A DNA stretch of 64,000 nt. It comes from Nitrospira sp. Its GTDB lineage: Bacteria > Nitrospirota > Nitrospiria > Nitrospirales > Nitrospiraceae. Below are positions 54,753-63,282 of the stretch, one piece after another. The notes under the pieces were generated by a model that worked only from the letters and a program-made list of their open reading frames with translations, was not told the DNA's origin and ran no database searches. The position numbers and the translations under genes are program-made. The stretch lies in contig JAEURX010000025.1 in assembly GCA_016788885.1 (NCBI GenBank), positions 62,001 to 126,000 of the forward strand, written 5' to 3'. Position 1 is the stretch's first letter; each line of letters starts with the position of its first letter.

Positions 54753-55241
54753 TTATGAATGACGAAGTTTGTATTCCAAATGACACGCCACACAGGCCTT
54801 GAGCACAGTGTTGAACTGAGGCAGGATCTGCTTCAGATCCTGGGTCGGCATCACCTCGGCCAGCTTCTCGGCAGCCGCATGATGCGCCATCGCGAGATCG
54901 TGATAGGCCGGCGGAAAGTCAGCCGGTTCCTGCCTGGCCATGGCGTACCGATGCATAAAGAATCCCAGATGTGATTCCGTCAGCCCCTGCGCCAACCGAT
55001 AGTCTTCGTCGGCCAGGGCCGCCACGATCGCTTGAATCGTTTCCAAATGTTGGAGCATCACAGCGCGATGTTCCTGTCGCGCCTCCGCCTCGAGCGGAAT
55101 GGGCGTGCGTACATCCGGCAGATGCACCGGCGTCACACCGCGCGCAGACGAGGTGTGCTGCTCCACGCAGCCGGTCATGAGACCCACTACCACAACCATG
55201 CAGGCCAGCCCAGCCCGCGCCCGCAATCGCCGCCGACTCAT
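54753..55241 (-). CDS. Cytochrome c'-like lipoprotein
   Basis: 162 residues from ATG 55241 (ATGA overlap with OFOR beta stop). Signal MSRRRLRARAGLACMVVVVG with lipobox LMTGC (Cys25). The mature part is a helical bundle ending in a C-terminal haem motif C150-x2-C153-H154 (CVACHLEYKLR), the place expected for cytochrome c'/c556. Such proteins bind NO or CO or relay electrons with the fifth ligand only. Lipid anchored in a membrane, periplasm side. Confidence 0.8.
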   Translation of the reverse strand: MSRRRLRARAGLACMVVVVGLMTGCVEQHTSSARGVTPVHLPDVRTPIPLEAEARQEHRAVMLQHLETIQAIVAALADEDYRLAQGLTESHLGFFMHRYAMARQEPADFPPAYHDLAMAHHAAAEKLAEVMPTQDLKQILPQFNTVLKACVACHLEYKLRHS

Positions 55242-56176
55242 GCCTGCTCCTGTGTCGCCTGTTGCCAATAACGGTCCACGCCCTCTTGAATGTGGCGAAT
55301 GGTGTCCGCTTGCAGGGTCGGCTCGAACAGATGTCGGAAGCGTCCCTGCAGTTGCAGATACGCCTCCACCGGCTTGCGCTTCGGGATGTACGTGTGGGTA
55401 ATCGTCCCGTTGACGGCTTCCTTCAGCGGCCAGAGCCCGGTCTCAACGGCTAACTTAGCCACCTCCGGCGTGGCTCCCGGATCATACAACCAGCCGGTCG
55501 GACAGGCGGAGAGGGCGAGAAACATTTTCGGCCCGGTGAACGCGGCGGCCCGCGCAAACTTTTCCTCCAAGTCTAACGGATACCGTGGGGCGACCGTCGC
55601 AATGTACGGAGGCCGATGCGCCCGCCAAATCTCAAAGATGTCCTTCTTCTCCTGAACCGTCGCGGCAGGATGATGCAGACTGCAGGGTGACGTCGCCGTC
55701 CGCGCAGCATAGGGAGTAGCCGGGGACAGCTGCATACCGGTGTTGCCGTACGCTTCGTTGTCGTAACAGATGTAATAAAAGTCGAGCGTGCGATGCATCG
55801 CTCCGGAGGTCGACGACAAGGCCATATCGTACGTGGAGCCGTCGCCGCCCAGCACGACGACTTTGAGATCCTCGCTCTTCGGCAGCCGTCCCTTGGCGAT
55901 CAACACATCCAACGCATCGCGAATGCCCTGTGCACCGGCCGGCGCCGAGCCCATGGTCGTATACATCCACGATCCCTTGAATGAGCTAAAAGGATAGGCC
56001 GCCAACATGGTGAAACAGCCGGCGGCATTCACATAGACGACCTGGTCGCCCAGCACCTTCGCCGCGAGCCGCAAGGCTTCCAGCCCCCCGCACCCGGCGC
56101 ACAAGGCCGTTCCCGGCAGCACATGCTCCTCACGTGGAATCTGCTTGATCTTCTTGAACGTCTCACGTTGCCACAT
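55238..56176 (-). CDS. 2-oxoacid:ferredoxin oxidoreductase, beta subunit
   Basis: 312 residues from ATG 56176; a GTG at 56197 is possible but lacks a ribosome-binding site. Binds thiamine diphosphate: LGGDGSTYDMAL (109-120) and YDNEAYGNTGMQ. Cys26, Cys29 (LCAGCGG) and Cys54 (NAAGCF) match [4Fe-4S] ligands of pyruvate:ferredoxin oxidoreductase beta subunits. It pairs with the alpha and gamma-delta subunits just upstream. The reaction interconverts a 2-oxoacid (likely pyruvate) with acyl-CoA plus CO2, using ferredoxin; reversible and central to the reductive TCA cycle. Confidence 0.92.
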   Translation of the reverse strand: MWQRETFKKIKQIPREEHVLPGTALCAGCGGLEALRLAAKVLGDQVVYVNAAGCFTMLAAYPFSSFKGSWMYTTMGSAPAGAQGIRDALDVLIAKGRLPKSEDLKVVVLGGDGSTYDMALSSTSGAMHRTLDFYYICYDNEAYGNTGMQLSPATPYAARTATSPCSLHHPAATVQEKKDIFEIWRAHRPPYIATVAPRYPLDLEEKFARAAAFTGPKMFLALSACPTGWLYDPGATPEVAKLAVETGLWPLKEAVNGTITHTYIPKRKPVEAYLQLQGRFRHLFEPTLQADTIRHIQEGVDRYWQQATQEQA

Positions 56177-56200
56177 GGCCGCTCTCGTCTTCTTCACGTA

Positions 56201-57439
56201 TTACGTGTTGCGTTTCCCGTTTCCAGCCGCAACCAGCTGCAACTGCGTCATCTCTCGATGTTCGTCGGCACTGTACAGCAAGACCGGGGCGCCGACGGTT
56301 CCGCGGACTCCTGCCTCTGCCGTCTGATCGAAAACGGCCTGGAATTCGCCTTCGGACAGATTCTGACCGCCTAACCCGCCGACGAAGGAGCACAGTGCCC
56401 GGGGTCGCGCGGACTCATGATACAAACAGGCCGCGATTTCCTGGAAGAGAATCCCACCCTGCCCCGGCGCCAGATTCTGGTCCAACACAGCCACGGCCCG
56501 TCGCCCGCGTAAGGCCTGTCGAATAGCCTCAGCCGGCCAGGGGCGAATCACCCGCAACCGAAGCAACCCCACTCGCCTCCCCTTGGCTCTGGCAGCGTCG
56601 ACCGCCGCCTTGCCTGCGCTTGCGCCCGAGTTCGTCATCACAAGCACATCTTCCGCATCATCCAACCGGTAACCTTCGAGCAGATCATAGCGTCGACCGA
56701 ACAGTGCGTGGAACGAGTCCGCAGCTTCCTGATGCACCTCAAGTGCATTCTGTGCCGCCAAATGCACTTGATGCCGGAAGTATGCGTACGGCGTGCCGCC
56801 GATCACGGCCACGCCCAACGCATGCGGAGACGAGGCCGTGAAGCCAAGATGGGAGGGGCGGAAGGGAGGCAGAAACTGTCGCACCCTGTTCGGATCAGGA
56901 AGGCTCACCGGCTCGCGGGTAAACGACAGCGTAAACCCGTCCAGATTCACGATGACCGGCAACATCACGCGTTCATCTTCGGCAATCTTGTACGCCATCA
57001 AGATCGAATCCAACACCTCCTGGCAGGTCTCCGCATGAATCTGCAGAAACCCGGAATCCCGCGCGGCCAAGACGTCATTATGATCAGACTCCAACGTAAT
57101 CGGAGCGGCCAAGGCCCGCGAGACATTCACCAGCACGAGCGGTGCGCGCCAGCCCGAGATCGAGTAGAGCACTTCGAACGCGTGAAGCAAGCCTTGACTA
57201 GATGTGGCGGTAAACACGCGCGCGCCGGTGACTTCCGCGGCACCGGCTGCCGTCATCATCGAGTGCTCGGAGTCCATACTCACGAATCGCGCCGCCAACT
57301 CACCGCGTTCGCACCACGCGGCCAAGGCTTCCACGATTTCCGTCTGCGGGGTAATGGGAAATGCCGGAATATAATCTACGTCCGCCAACCTGGCTCCCCA
57401 CGCGGCGGCCAGGTTCCCGGTCATCATGTGGCTGTCCAT
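56201..57439 (-). CDS. 2-oxoacid:ferredoxin oxidoreductase, alpha subunit
   Basis: 412 residues from ATG 57439; the longer frame to 57646 lies inside the gamma-delta gene and is rejected. Domain I begins MMTGNLAAAWGARLADVDYIPAFPITPQTEIVEAL, with FVSMDSEHSMMTAAGAAEVTGARV, and ends with the CoA-binding region VLDQNLAPGQGG. Together with the beta subunit it forms the ThDP active site. It overlaps the gamma-delta gene by 16 bases, so the subunits are coupled. Cytoplasmic. Pyruvate or 2-oxoglutarate cannot be told apart from the sequence alone. Confidence 0.92.
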   Translation of the reverse strand: MDSHMMTGNLAAAWGARLADVDYIPAFPITPQTEIVEALAAWCERGELAARFVSMDSEHSMMTAAGAAEVTGARVFTATSSQGLLHAFEVLYSISGWRAPLVLVNVSRALAAPITLESDHNDVLAARDSGFLQIHAETCQEVLDSILMAYKIAEDERVMLPVIVNLDGFTLSFTREPVSLPDPNRVRQFLPPFRPSHLGFTASSPHALGVAVIGGTPYAYFRHQVHLAAQNALEVHQEAADSFHALFGRRYDLLEGYRLDDAEDVLVMTNSGASAGKAAVDAARAKGRRVGLLRLRVIRPWPAEAIRQALRGRRAVAVLDQNLAPGQGGILFQEIAACLYHESARPRALCSFVGGLGGQNLSEGEFQAVFDQTAEAGVRGTVGAPVLLYSADEHREMTQLQLVAAGNGKRNT

Positions 57440-58341
57440 GCCACCCCGCCTTCCTTCTCCCGCTCCGCAACCAATGCGTGAGTCGGGCATTCGTGCACGC
57501 AGATCTGACACCCTTTGCAATGGGCATAGTCCACAACCGGATGATCTTCCCGGTTCATGGCAATCACCCCGTCCGGACAATAGGCAAAACACAACCAACA
57601 CCCATTGCACTTGTCTGCGATCAACACTGGTCGAAACGTTCGCCACCCGCCGGTTTCGCGCAACACCGAATTTCCGGCCGCGCTGATTCTGGCTGTGCCT
57701 TTCGTCGGCGGTTCATAGGTCGGCGTGTGCAGGGGAGACACGCCACCGGCCCGGTCGCTACACGATGCCAGCACGGCCGGCTCAACCGAGTCATAACACA
57801 CCCGTGCGAGTGTGAGATTCCGCTCGATCACTGCCCCAGCCACACCGAGATCGGCCAGCTCCCGGCTGATCGCGGACTGGAGAGGTTTCCACTCCAGCCC
57901 TACAAGCTTGGCTGCCACGGCGCCGAGCAACGCACTGATCGCCTCACGCTGCCCCAATTGTTCCAATGCCATCCCTGTCACATCCCGCGTGCTCACCTGC
58001 GTAGGCAAGAACCGATGGGCGCGTACTGCTTCGCTACTCAACGACGAGTTGACGAACAGGACCGTCTGCTCGGTCATCCCTTCTACGACATGCGCCCCGG
58101 CATCGTCCAGCAATGAGGCCTCCGCCACGACGATGACATCCGGATGGGCGATCGGCCCCCGCTCCCGGATCGGCTCCCGACCGAAGCGCGTGAACGCAGC
58201 AACCGGCGCCCCTCGCCGTTCAGCCCCATAGATCGGGGAATCCTGAGCCACATATCCGCTCACAAACGCCGCAGTGCCAAGAATGCGACTGGCCGTCTTG
58301 GCGCCTTGCCCGCCACGCCCGTGAAAGCGTACTGCCACCAT
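57424..58341 (-). CDS. 2-oxoacid:ferredoxin oxidoreductase, fused gamma-delta subunit
   Basis: 305 residues from ATG 58341. Residues 1-~180 are the gamma domain (VRFHGRGGQGAKTASRILGTAAF, DSPIYGAERRGAPV). Residues ~240-300 are a two-cluster ferredoxin (delta) with C245, C248, C251, C255 and C275, C278, C281, C285 (CNGCWLCFAYCP and CKGCQICVHECP). A fused gamma-delta chain is known in PorCD-type enzymes. The two [4Fe-4S] clusters carry electrons to or from free ferredoxin. GAG lies before the start; it is 1 base after the YtxH stop. Confidence 0.92.
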   Translation of the reverse strand: MVAVRFHGRGGQGAKTASRILGTAAFVSGYVAQDSPIYGAERRGAPVAAFTRFGREPIRERGPIAHPDVIVVAEASLLDDAGAHVVEGMTEQTVLFVNSSLSSEAVRAHRFLPTQVSTRDVTGMALEQLGQREAISALLGAVAAKLVGLEWKPLQSAISRELADLGVAGAVIERNLTLARVCYDSVEPAVLASCSDRAGGVSPLHTPTYEPPTKGTARISAAGNSVLRETGGWRTFRPVLIADKCNGCWLCFAYCPDGVIAMNREDHPVVDYAHCKGCQICVHECPTHALVAEREKEGGVAWTAT

Positions 58342-58342
58342 C

Positions 58343-58651
58343 TCAGGCTCGATCCGCCCGCTCCTTCTTGAATGCGTCTTTCCCCGCCGCCAATGCAGCG
58401 GCAATCGTCGCTTCCGTCTCTCGCAGATACTGTTTGGCCTCATCCACGGTCTCGGAGATGTCTTTTCGGATCTCCCGGGCCTTCTCCAACATCTCCTCTT
58501 CCGTGCGGCGCGCATACCCACGCAATGCCGTACGCGTCTCTTCTCCGGACCTGGGCGCATAGAGAATGGCTGCTACCGCACCGAGAACGGCTCCACTCAG
58601 AAACGCGATCGACACCCCCACCCCCGAACAATTCCCACTCTGATCGGCCAT
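58343..58651 (-). CDS. YtxH-domain small membrane protein
   Basis: 102 residues from ATG 58651 with GGAAGGAG ribosome-binding site; the longer frame to 58924 has no support. One hydrophobic helix (VGVSIAFLSGAVLGAVAAILYAP) with the APRSGEETR motif typical of YtxH proteins, then a charged coiled-coil tail (EEEMLEKAREIRKDISETV). YtxH proteins are general-stress proteins of Gram-positives and others. Here it heads the OFOR operon, with the alpha-helical tail on the cytoplasmic side, which could tether the complex to the membrane; inferred. Confidence 0.85.
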   Translation of the reverse strand: MADQSGNCSGVGVSIAFLSGAVLGAVAAILYAPRSGEETRTALRGYARRTEEEMLEKAREIRKDISETVDEAKQYLRETEATIAAALAAGKDAFKKERADRA

Positions 58652-59006
58652 GGTGATCTCTCCTTCCCGGTTAAAAACATGAGCTCGGGCATGCGCCTTC
58701 ACTTGGTCTTTGTCCAAAGCAGAGGGCGTGCCAGGCCCTGCCGTGTGAACCTTGGGCAAGTGACTGCTTTGGCGAGGATTTTCCGGGATACGCTCGGCCG
58801 CATAGGCGTCCTGTGATGGGACTGGGGAATTCCAGAACCGCGCAGAAGCCGCACTGTCGCAAAACGCATCAGGGCACAATGAGCGTCGCCGGCCGTCCCG
58901 CTCGCGCTGATCGGACGACGGCACTGCATCTCATGGTGCTGTGAGCTGGAAGGTCAGGTGAAGAGGACGGCAGAGCAAGCACGGTGGGTGGAGCGGCAGG
59001 GCGCAA
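58652..59006. other. Intergenic region upstream of the OFOR operon
   Basis: 355 bases between the cytochrome gene (59007) and YtxH. Open frames cross it but none has a ribosome-binding site and family match. It should hold the operon promoter. No clear sigma-factor motif or operator palindrome was found. Confidence 0.45.
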
Positions 59007-59582
59007 TCACTCCTTTTCAGGAGCCGGAGGTGTTTGCGGCACGGCAGGCGCATCCTCGTCTTGGTCCATGTGGTCGGAGCCTCGGGAGTCCCGCCTTCCA
59101 CCATGCCCCATCGGGCCGCGCCCTCGCATGCCGTGATGACGTCGGAAGGTCCGTGTGTATTGAATAATCGCCCAGATCTCTTCATCCGTCAGTTGGTCGG
59201 CAAAGCCGACCATGCTGGTGCCGGGCGATCCATACTTGATCACCCAGAAGATTTCGCCTTCCGTACGGTGGCGCCAGAAGCCATGATGCTGGAAGTTCCG
59301 GGGCGCCGGATTGAGCTGCGCCGCGAGCGGCCCATGGCCATCACCCTCCTGACCATGACAATTGATGCAGGTGCCTTTGCCCGCATAGAGCGCGTTGCCC
59401 TTGTCGATCGTCTGGGGCGAATCCGGCAAGGGACTCCTCAACGCTTGGGCTTCGGCCAGTTTATCGGCCGAAACACGCGGCCTCATCACATCATGTCCGG
59501 CTGCCCACGCATCGGATACGCCACAGAGCAGCGCGAGACACAACACCCCCCACAGCGTGCGGCTTGGTTTTCCCTTTGCCAT
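59007..59582 (-). CDS. Exported monohaem cytochrome c with Met/His-rich tail
   Basis: 191 residues from ATG 59582. Signal MAKGKPSRTLWGVLCLALLC with cleavage near AWA-AGH. Haem site C72-C75-H76 (CINCHGQEGDGHG), axial Met likely in SPGTSMVGFADQLTDEEIW. This class I cytochrome has the NFQHHGFWRHRTEGEIFWVI segment also seen in the last domain of the tetrahaem protein at 61207 (FWIIKNGSPGTGMMSFA). The tail RRHHGMRGRGPMGHGGRRD is His/Met/Arg-rich and could bind copper. Periplasmic. Confidence 0.87.
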   Translation of the reverse strand: MAKGKPSRTLWGVLCLALLCGVSDAWAAGHDVMRPRVSADKLAEAQALRSPLPDSPQTIDKGNALYAGKGTCINCHGQEGDGHGPLAAQLNPAPRNFQHHGFWRHRTEGEIFWVIKYGSPGTSMVGFADQLTDEEIWAIIQYTRTFRRHHGMRGRGPMGHGGRRDSRGSDHMDQDEDAPAVPQTPPAPEKE

Positions 59583-59634
59583 GTTCGTACCCTGCTGATG
59601 GATGGGCCCAGTTCCCCTTGCCCTGTCGCCACGG

Positions 59635-60687
59635 TCAGAAATCCAGCTCGGCCATCTTCCGATGGAACCGCGTGATGACATTGGGATCCGGCGTGAGTCG
59701 AATCTGCGCCTCGTCCTTCCCCTTGTACGGCAGCAAATTCAGCACATACCGCAGACTTTCCAAACGAGCCGCCTGCTTGTCGTTCGCCTTCACGATGATC
59801 CAAGGACTGAAGGTCGTATGCGTCTTGCCGAACATCTCTTCCTTATATCGAGTGTACGAATCCCACATCTCCTGCGCCTTTTCATCGACCGGGCTCAGCT
59901 TCCACTGTTTGAGCGGATTCTGCCGGCGCGCCTCAAAACGCTTCGCCTGCTCCTCCTTGGAAATCGAGAACCAGAACTTGATGATGGTGACACCGTCTTC
60001 GTACAACATGTGTTCGAATTCCGTGACCTGCTGCAGGAATCGCTGGTGCTCCTTCTTGCTGCAGAATCCCATGACCGGCTCCACCACCGCCCGGTTGTAC
60101 CAACTCCGGTCGAAGAAGACGATTTCGCCTTTGTTGGGCAATTGCCGGATGTAGCGCTGAAAATACCATTGCCCTCGCTCATCGTCCGTTGGCTTCGGCA
60201 GGGCCACCACCCGCATCGCTCGCGGGTTCAGGTGTTCGGTGAACCGACGGATTGTGCCGCCCTTTCCGGCCGCATCGCGCCCTTCCACGAGAATCGCAAT
60301 GCGCTGACCATCGGCCTGCACCCACCGTTGCAACCGCACCAACTCTACCTGTAACTGCCGCAACTCCTGCTCATAGAGCAGGGTCTTGCGCACGTCTTCC
60401 AGATCGATGCTCTTGCTCTTGATCAGCTGAATGAGCCCCCGACGCGTATTGACCCGGCGGAGGTCCTCCTCGCTCAAGATCCGTCCTGCTTCCCCGATAA
60501 GCCCCGCCGCCATGGCGCCGCCGGGATCACGTGCCGTTTCATAGCCGTCCCCTGCAAGCGGCACGGCGGTAGGAATCACCTCCAGGTCGTCGTCCAAATC
60601 GTTGTCTCCGAGCACAACCCCTGGCTCCTCCGGCTCGCGCTCTTTGCGGCCCTTGGCTTTTCCGTTTGTTGGTCCCTCTGCGGCCAT
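59635..60687 (-). CDS. ppk2: Polyphosphate kinase 2
   Basis: 350 residues from ATG 60687 (GGGGGG upstream); a start at 60708 is possible. A charged N-terminal extension (~90 residues) precedes the PPK2 P-loop-kinase core: VEGRDAAGKGGTIRRFTEHL (Walker A), VFFDRSWYNRAVVEPVMGF (Walker B), and a lid with Arg residues (RRQNPLKQWKLSP). PPK2 uses polyphosphate to phosphorylate nucleotides. It fits a low-energy lifestyle. It lies 52 bases before the cytochrome gene and 27 bases after DsrE. Confidence 0.93.
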   Translation of the reverse strand: MAAEGPTNGKAKGRKEREPEEPGVVLGDNDLDDDLEVIPTAVPLAGDGYETARDPGGAMAAGLIGEAGRILSEEDLRRVNTRRGLIQLIKSKSIDLEDVRKTLLYEQELRQLQVELVRLQRWVQADGQRIAILVEGRDAAGKGGTIRRFTEHLNPRAMRVVALPKPTDDERGQWYFQRYIRQLPNKGEIVFFDRSWYNRAVVEPVMGFCSKKEHQRFLQQVTEFEHMLYEDGVTIIKFWFSISKEEQAKRFEARRQNPLKQWKLSPVDEKAQEMWDSYTRYKEEMFGKTHTTFSPWIIVKANDKQAARLESLRYVLNLLPYKGKDEAQIRLTPDPNVITRFHRKMAELDF

Positions 60688-60714
60688 GCGCCCCCCTTGT
60701 TTCTTCATACCGGA

Positions 60715-61074
60715 CTAGAACGCCACGTTTCGATCACGTTCGGCTACGGCCTTGATGTAATCCGGCATGCCCTTGATCGATGCACCGGCGACGAGATCCG
60801 TCCCATTGATTTGACGAGCAACGGCACAGGCTCCGCAGACCCAGATCGGAACCTGCGCGGCCTGCACCGCGGCCAACACCTCTTTCAAAGGACTCAGATT
60901 CACGCCGATCACATGGTCGGCCGTGCCCTTGCGCCCCAACGTCACGGCTTCGTTCCACAGCCACAACACCACATCGTGCCCCTGCTCCTTGGCCGTCTTC
61001 GCCGCCATGAACGGTAAGCTCGCCATGGTCGGATCGTCTGTGCCACGACTGCCGGAAATGATAAATGTCGCCAC
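60715..61074 (-). CDS. DsrE-family protein
   Basis: 119 residues. MATFIISGSRGTDDPTMASL is the DsrE/F-like nucleotide-binding-type start; VWLWNEAVTLGRKG-type segment and the Cys pair in IWVCGACAVARQIN are typical of DsrE/YchN proteins. These cytoplasmic proteins move sulfur in persulfide form. Cys80 and Cys83 are close to the conserved position, so sulfur transfer is possible. Its location between tetrahaem c and PPK2 genes, near a sulfite-oxidase-type enzyme, hints at sulfur chemistry. Confidence 0.82.
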   Translation of the reverse strand: MATFIISGSRGTDDPTMASLPFMAAKTAKEQGHDVVLWLWNEAVTLGRKGTADHVIGVNLSPLKEVLAAVQAAQVPIWVCGACAVARQINGTDLVAGASIKGMPDYIKAVAERDRNVAF

Positions 61075-61206
61075 TCACAACCTCCCTCGTTCGTCTCTCG
61101 TCCGTAAAGATACGAGCTGATGGCCGATAGCGTATGCCTGAGATCGAAGACACGGTACCCGGCCTCTTCCTCGCGCCATACGCGTCGGCCATCGGCCCTA
61201 TTCATT

Positions 61207-62616
61207 TCACTTCGCCAGACTTCTCACATAGGCAATCAACTGCCACACCTGCTCATCCGGCAATGCGGCAAACGACATCATGCCGGTTCCAGGCGACCCG
61301 TTTTTGATGATCCAGAACAGTTGCCCATCGGGCAAGTCCTTCATCGTCGAGCCGCAGGTAAAGTTGCGAGGCGGTGGAATCAACGCCGCGCCCATGAAGC
61401 CCTGGCCGTTGCCTTTCTCGCCATGGCACATGGCGCAGGCCACCGGCTGTGCCGTCTGCAGAAAGAGTGTCTTCCCCGACTGAATCATGGCATCCGAGCT
61501 CGGCAAGGGATTGGTCTTCGACAGAAATTCTGGCGGCGCCTTCGCCGTCTTTCTCGGCTGTGGACAGACCCCAGAGGCCCCGCCTCCCACCGACGCCTGA
61601 GCCTGATCAGGTCCGCCCTTGAAGGTGGCCTTCAAATACGCCATCACATCCGCCACGCCCTGCTGCCCGATCGTCAGCCCCCAGTACGGCATGTTCGGCG
61701 ACTTCCCCATCGCGGCGCCGCCATGATTAATGACGTTGTACAGATAATCCGTCGGCAATTTCTCGAAGGGAATGTTCGCGTGCACGGCCGGCTTCGGATT
61801 CAAGCCGGAAGCCGCCGGACCATCACCCTTGCCGGTCGCCCCGTGGCATTGCGAACAATATTCTTTGTAGAGCACTTTCCCGCGATCCACGCTGGCCAGA
61901 CCGAACTCAGGCGCCGTCCACGGTTCGTAATATTTGAAGTCCTTCACACCCTGCACCATGAGAAACCCAATCACCGCTCGCAGCTGCGGCTCCGTCGCAT
62001 CGGCCAGGAATTCGCCGCTGTGCGGCACAAAGTCCTGCGGATTCAGTCCGAACCGGAACAGCCAGTCCTTGTCATACCGCTGCCCTGCCGCCGCCAGGGA
62101 TGCACTCTGCGGACCACCGATGAGCGCCCCGTTCTCCTCGATGAGGTGACACCCGAGGCAGGCATGCGCCTTATACGCGATACCTCCGAACGTCGCATCG
62201 AATTTGCTGACCTTGGCGAGATCGAATGCACCGACCGTCACCCGCGGGTCCTTGTTGTGTTGTTGAAAGTAGTCGGCAATCGCCGCCGCTTCGTCGTCAC
62301 CGACCACAGGATGCCGCATCGGTCCTTCGGCAAGGTCCCACCGATACCCCTTCGGATACAGAGGGGCCTCTTTTCCCGTCAGATAGCGAAGCAGCCAGGC
62401 ACGCTGATACTTACTCCCAGCCCAAATCAAATCGGGGGCCTTGAGATTGAATCGCGAATCGGCTTTTCCCTCCAGTCGATGACAACCCGCACAATTGGTT
62501 TGAATCAGATCTTTCACATGGCTTTGCTCGCTGCCCAGCAACAGGCGCGGGAAAGACATCAAGGCCATGACAAAGACCAGCGCACACCCGACCGTCACTA
62601 TCCGTCGTCGCCCCAT
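61207..62616 (-). CDS. Tetrahaem c-type cytochrome
   Basis: 469 residues with a signal-like N-terminus (MGRRRIVTVGCALVFVMALM). Four haem motifs: C42-H46 (CAGCH), C153-H157 (CLGCH), C254-H258 (CSQCH) and C394-H398 (CAMCH). Each lies in its own class I cytochrome-like unit; the protein is a chain of monohaem domains. The last unit resembles the protein at 59007. It is the third gene downstream of a sulfite-oxidase-type enzyme and probably passes electrons toward a terminal oxidase. The product is periplasmic or membrane anchored. Confidence 0.9.
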   Translation of the reverse strand: MGRRRIVTVGCALVFVMALMSFPRLLLGSEQSHVKDLIQTNCAGCHRLEGKADSRFNLKAPDLIWAGSKYQRAWLLRYLTGKEAPLYPKGYRWDLAEGPMRHPVVGDDEAAAIADYFQQHNKDPRVTVGAFDLAKVSKFDATFGGIAYKAHACLGCHLIEENGALIGGPQSASLAAAGQRYDKDWLFRFGLNPQDFVPHSGEFLADATEPQLRAVIGFLMVQGVKDFKYYEPWTAPEFGLASVDRGKVLYKEYCSQCHGATGKGDGPAASGLNPKPAVHANIPFEKLPTDYLYNVINHGGAAMGKSPNMPYWGLTIGQQGVADVMAYLKATFKGGPDQAQASVGGGASGVCPQPRKTAKAPPEFLSKTNPLPSSDAMIQSGKTLFLQTAQPVACAMCHGEKGNGQGFMGAALIPPPRNFTCGSTMKDLPDGQLFWIIKNGSPGTGMMSFAALPDEQVWQLIAYVRSLAK

Positions 62617-62652
62617 GAGGCACCCCTTTCGTTCACGTATCCAATTGCGCGG

Positions 62653-63282
62653 TTATCGCGTGGCCAGCCACGCGTGAATATCCGCGATGTCTTGATGGCT
62701 CAGCACCGCCCCCCAGGCCGGCATCGGACCTCGACCATGGAGCACGGTTTCCCAAAACGCCCCGTCATTCTTGAGAATCAGGTTCCGCGCCAGTTTCGGC
62801 CCCACGCCGCCGACCGCCCCTTCTCCATGGCAGGCCTGACAGTTGTGTGCATACAGTCCCGCGCCGCGCGTGGGAACGCCGGTCAACGGCTCTTCGTTCG
62901 TCGCCTGCGGCCCAGCCGGCGGCGTAGTCATCGCCAACTCTTGCTCGATGGTCGGCAAGTGATCCGATGCTCCGGGATGATTGCGCGCAGTCACATACTG
63001 GAGGACCAGTGCGGTCTCCTCCTTGGACAGTTCGGCGCCCCAATGGACCATCTTCTCCACGGTGGCAATCCAGCGTTCTTCCGGCAGCCGTTGCTGTGAA
63101 ATGAGATCGGTCGTGTGGCAGACGGCGCATCGGGCCATGATCAAGGTTGCGGCCCGTCGAGACTGAGGAGTGGGAAGCGATGGTCGCTCATCCTCCTGCG
63201 CTGCGGTGATGACGACCAGACCAAGCATGACAGACAGCAGAGAGAGCAGTACGAGGAAGGAACCGTGTCGTGACCTGCTCAT
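62653..63282 (-). CDS. Dihaem cytochrome c
   Basis: 209 residues from ATG 63282, with ATGA overlap of the molybdoenzyme stop (63279). Signal (MSRSRHGSFLVLLSLLSVML) then haem motifs C52-H56 (CAVCH) and C148-H152 (CQACH). The pairing of a sulfite-oxidase-fold Mo enzyme with a cytochrome c, SorA with SorB, is well known in bacteria; here the partner is dihaem rather than monohaem. Probably takes electrons from the molybdoenzyme. Confidence 0.88.
   Translation of the reverse strand: MSRSRHGSFLVLLSLLSVMLGLVVITAAQEDERPSLPTPQSRRAATLIMARCAVCHTTDLISQQRLPEERWIATVEKMVHWGAELSKEETALVLQYVTARNHPGASDHLPTIEQELAMTTPPAGPQATNEEPLTGVPTRGAGLYAHNCQACHGEGAVGGVGPKLARNLILKNDGAFWETVLHGRGPMPAWGAVLSHQDIADIHAWLATR

Noticed and set aside
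58368-58656. Plus-strand frames over the YtxH gene
   Set aside because: No ribosome-binding site; the minus-strand YtxH frame has motif and ribosome-binding site.
61120-63099. Plus-strand frame of 659 codons opposite the cytochrome genes
   Set aside because: Antisense shadow; the minus strand holds tetrahaem and dihaem cytochromes with six CxxCH motifs.
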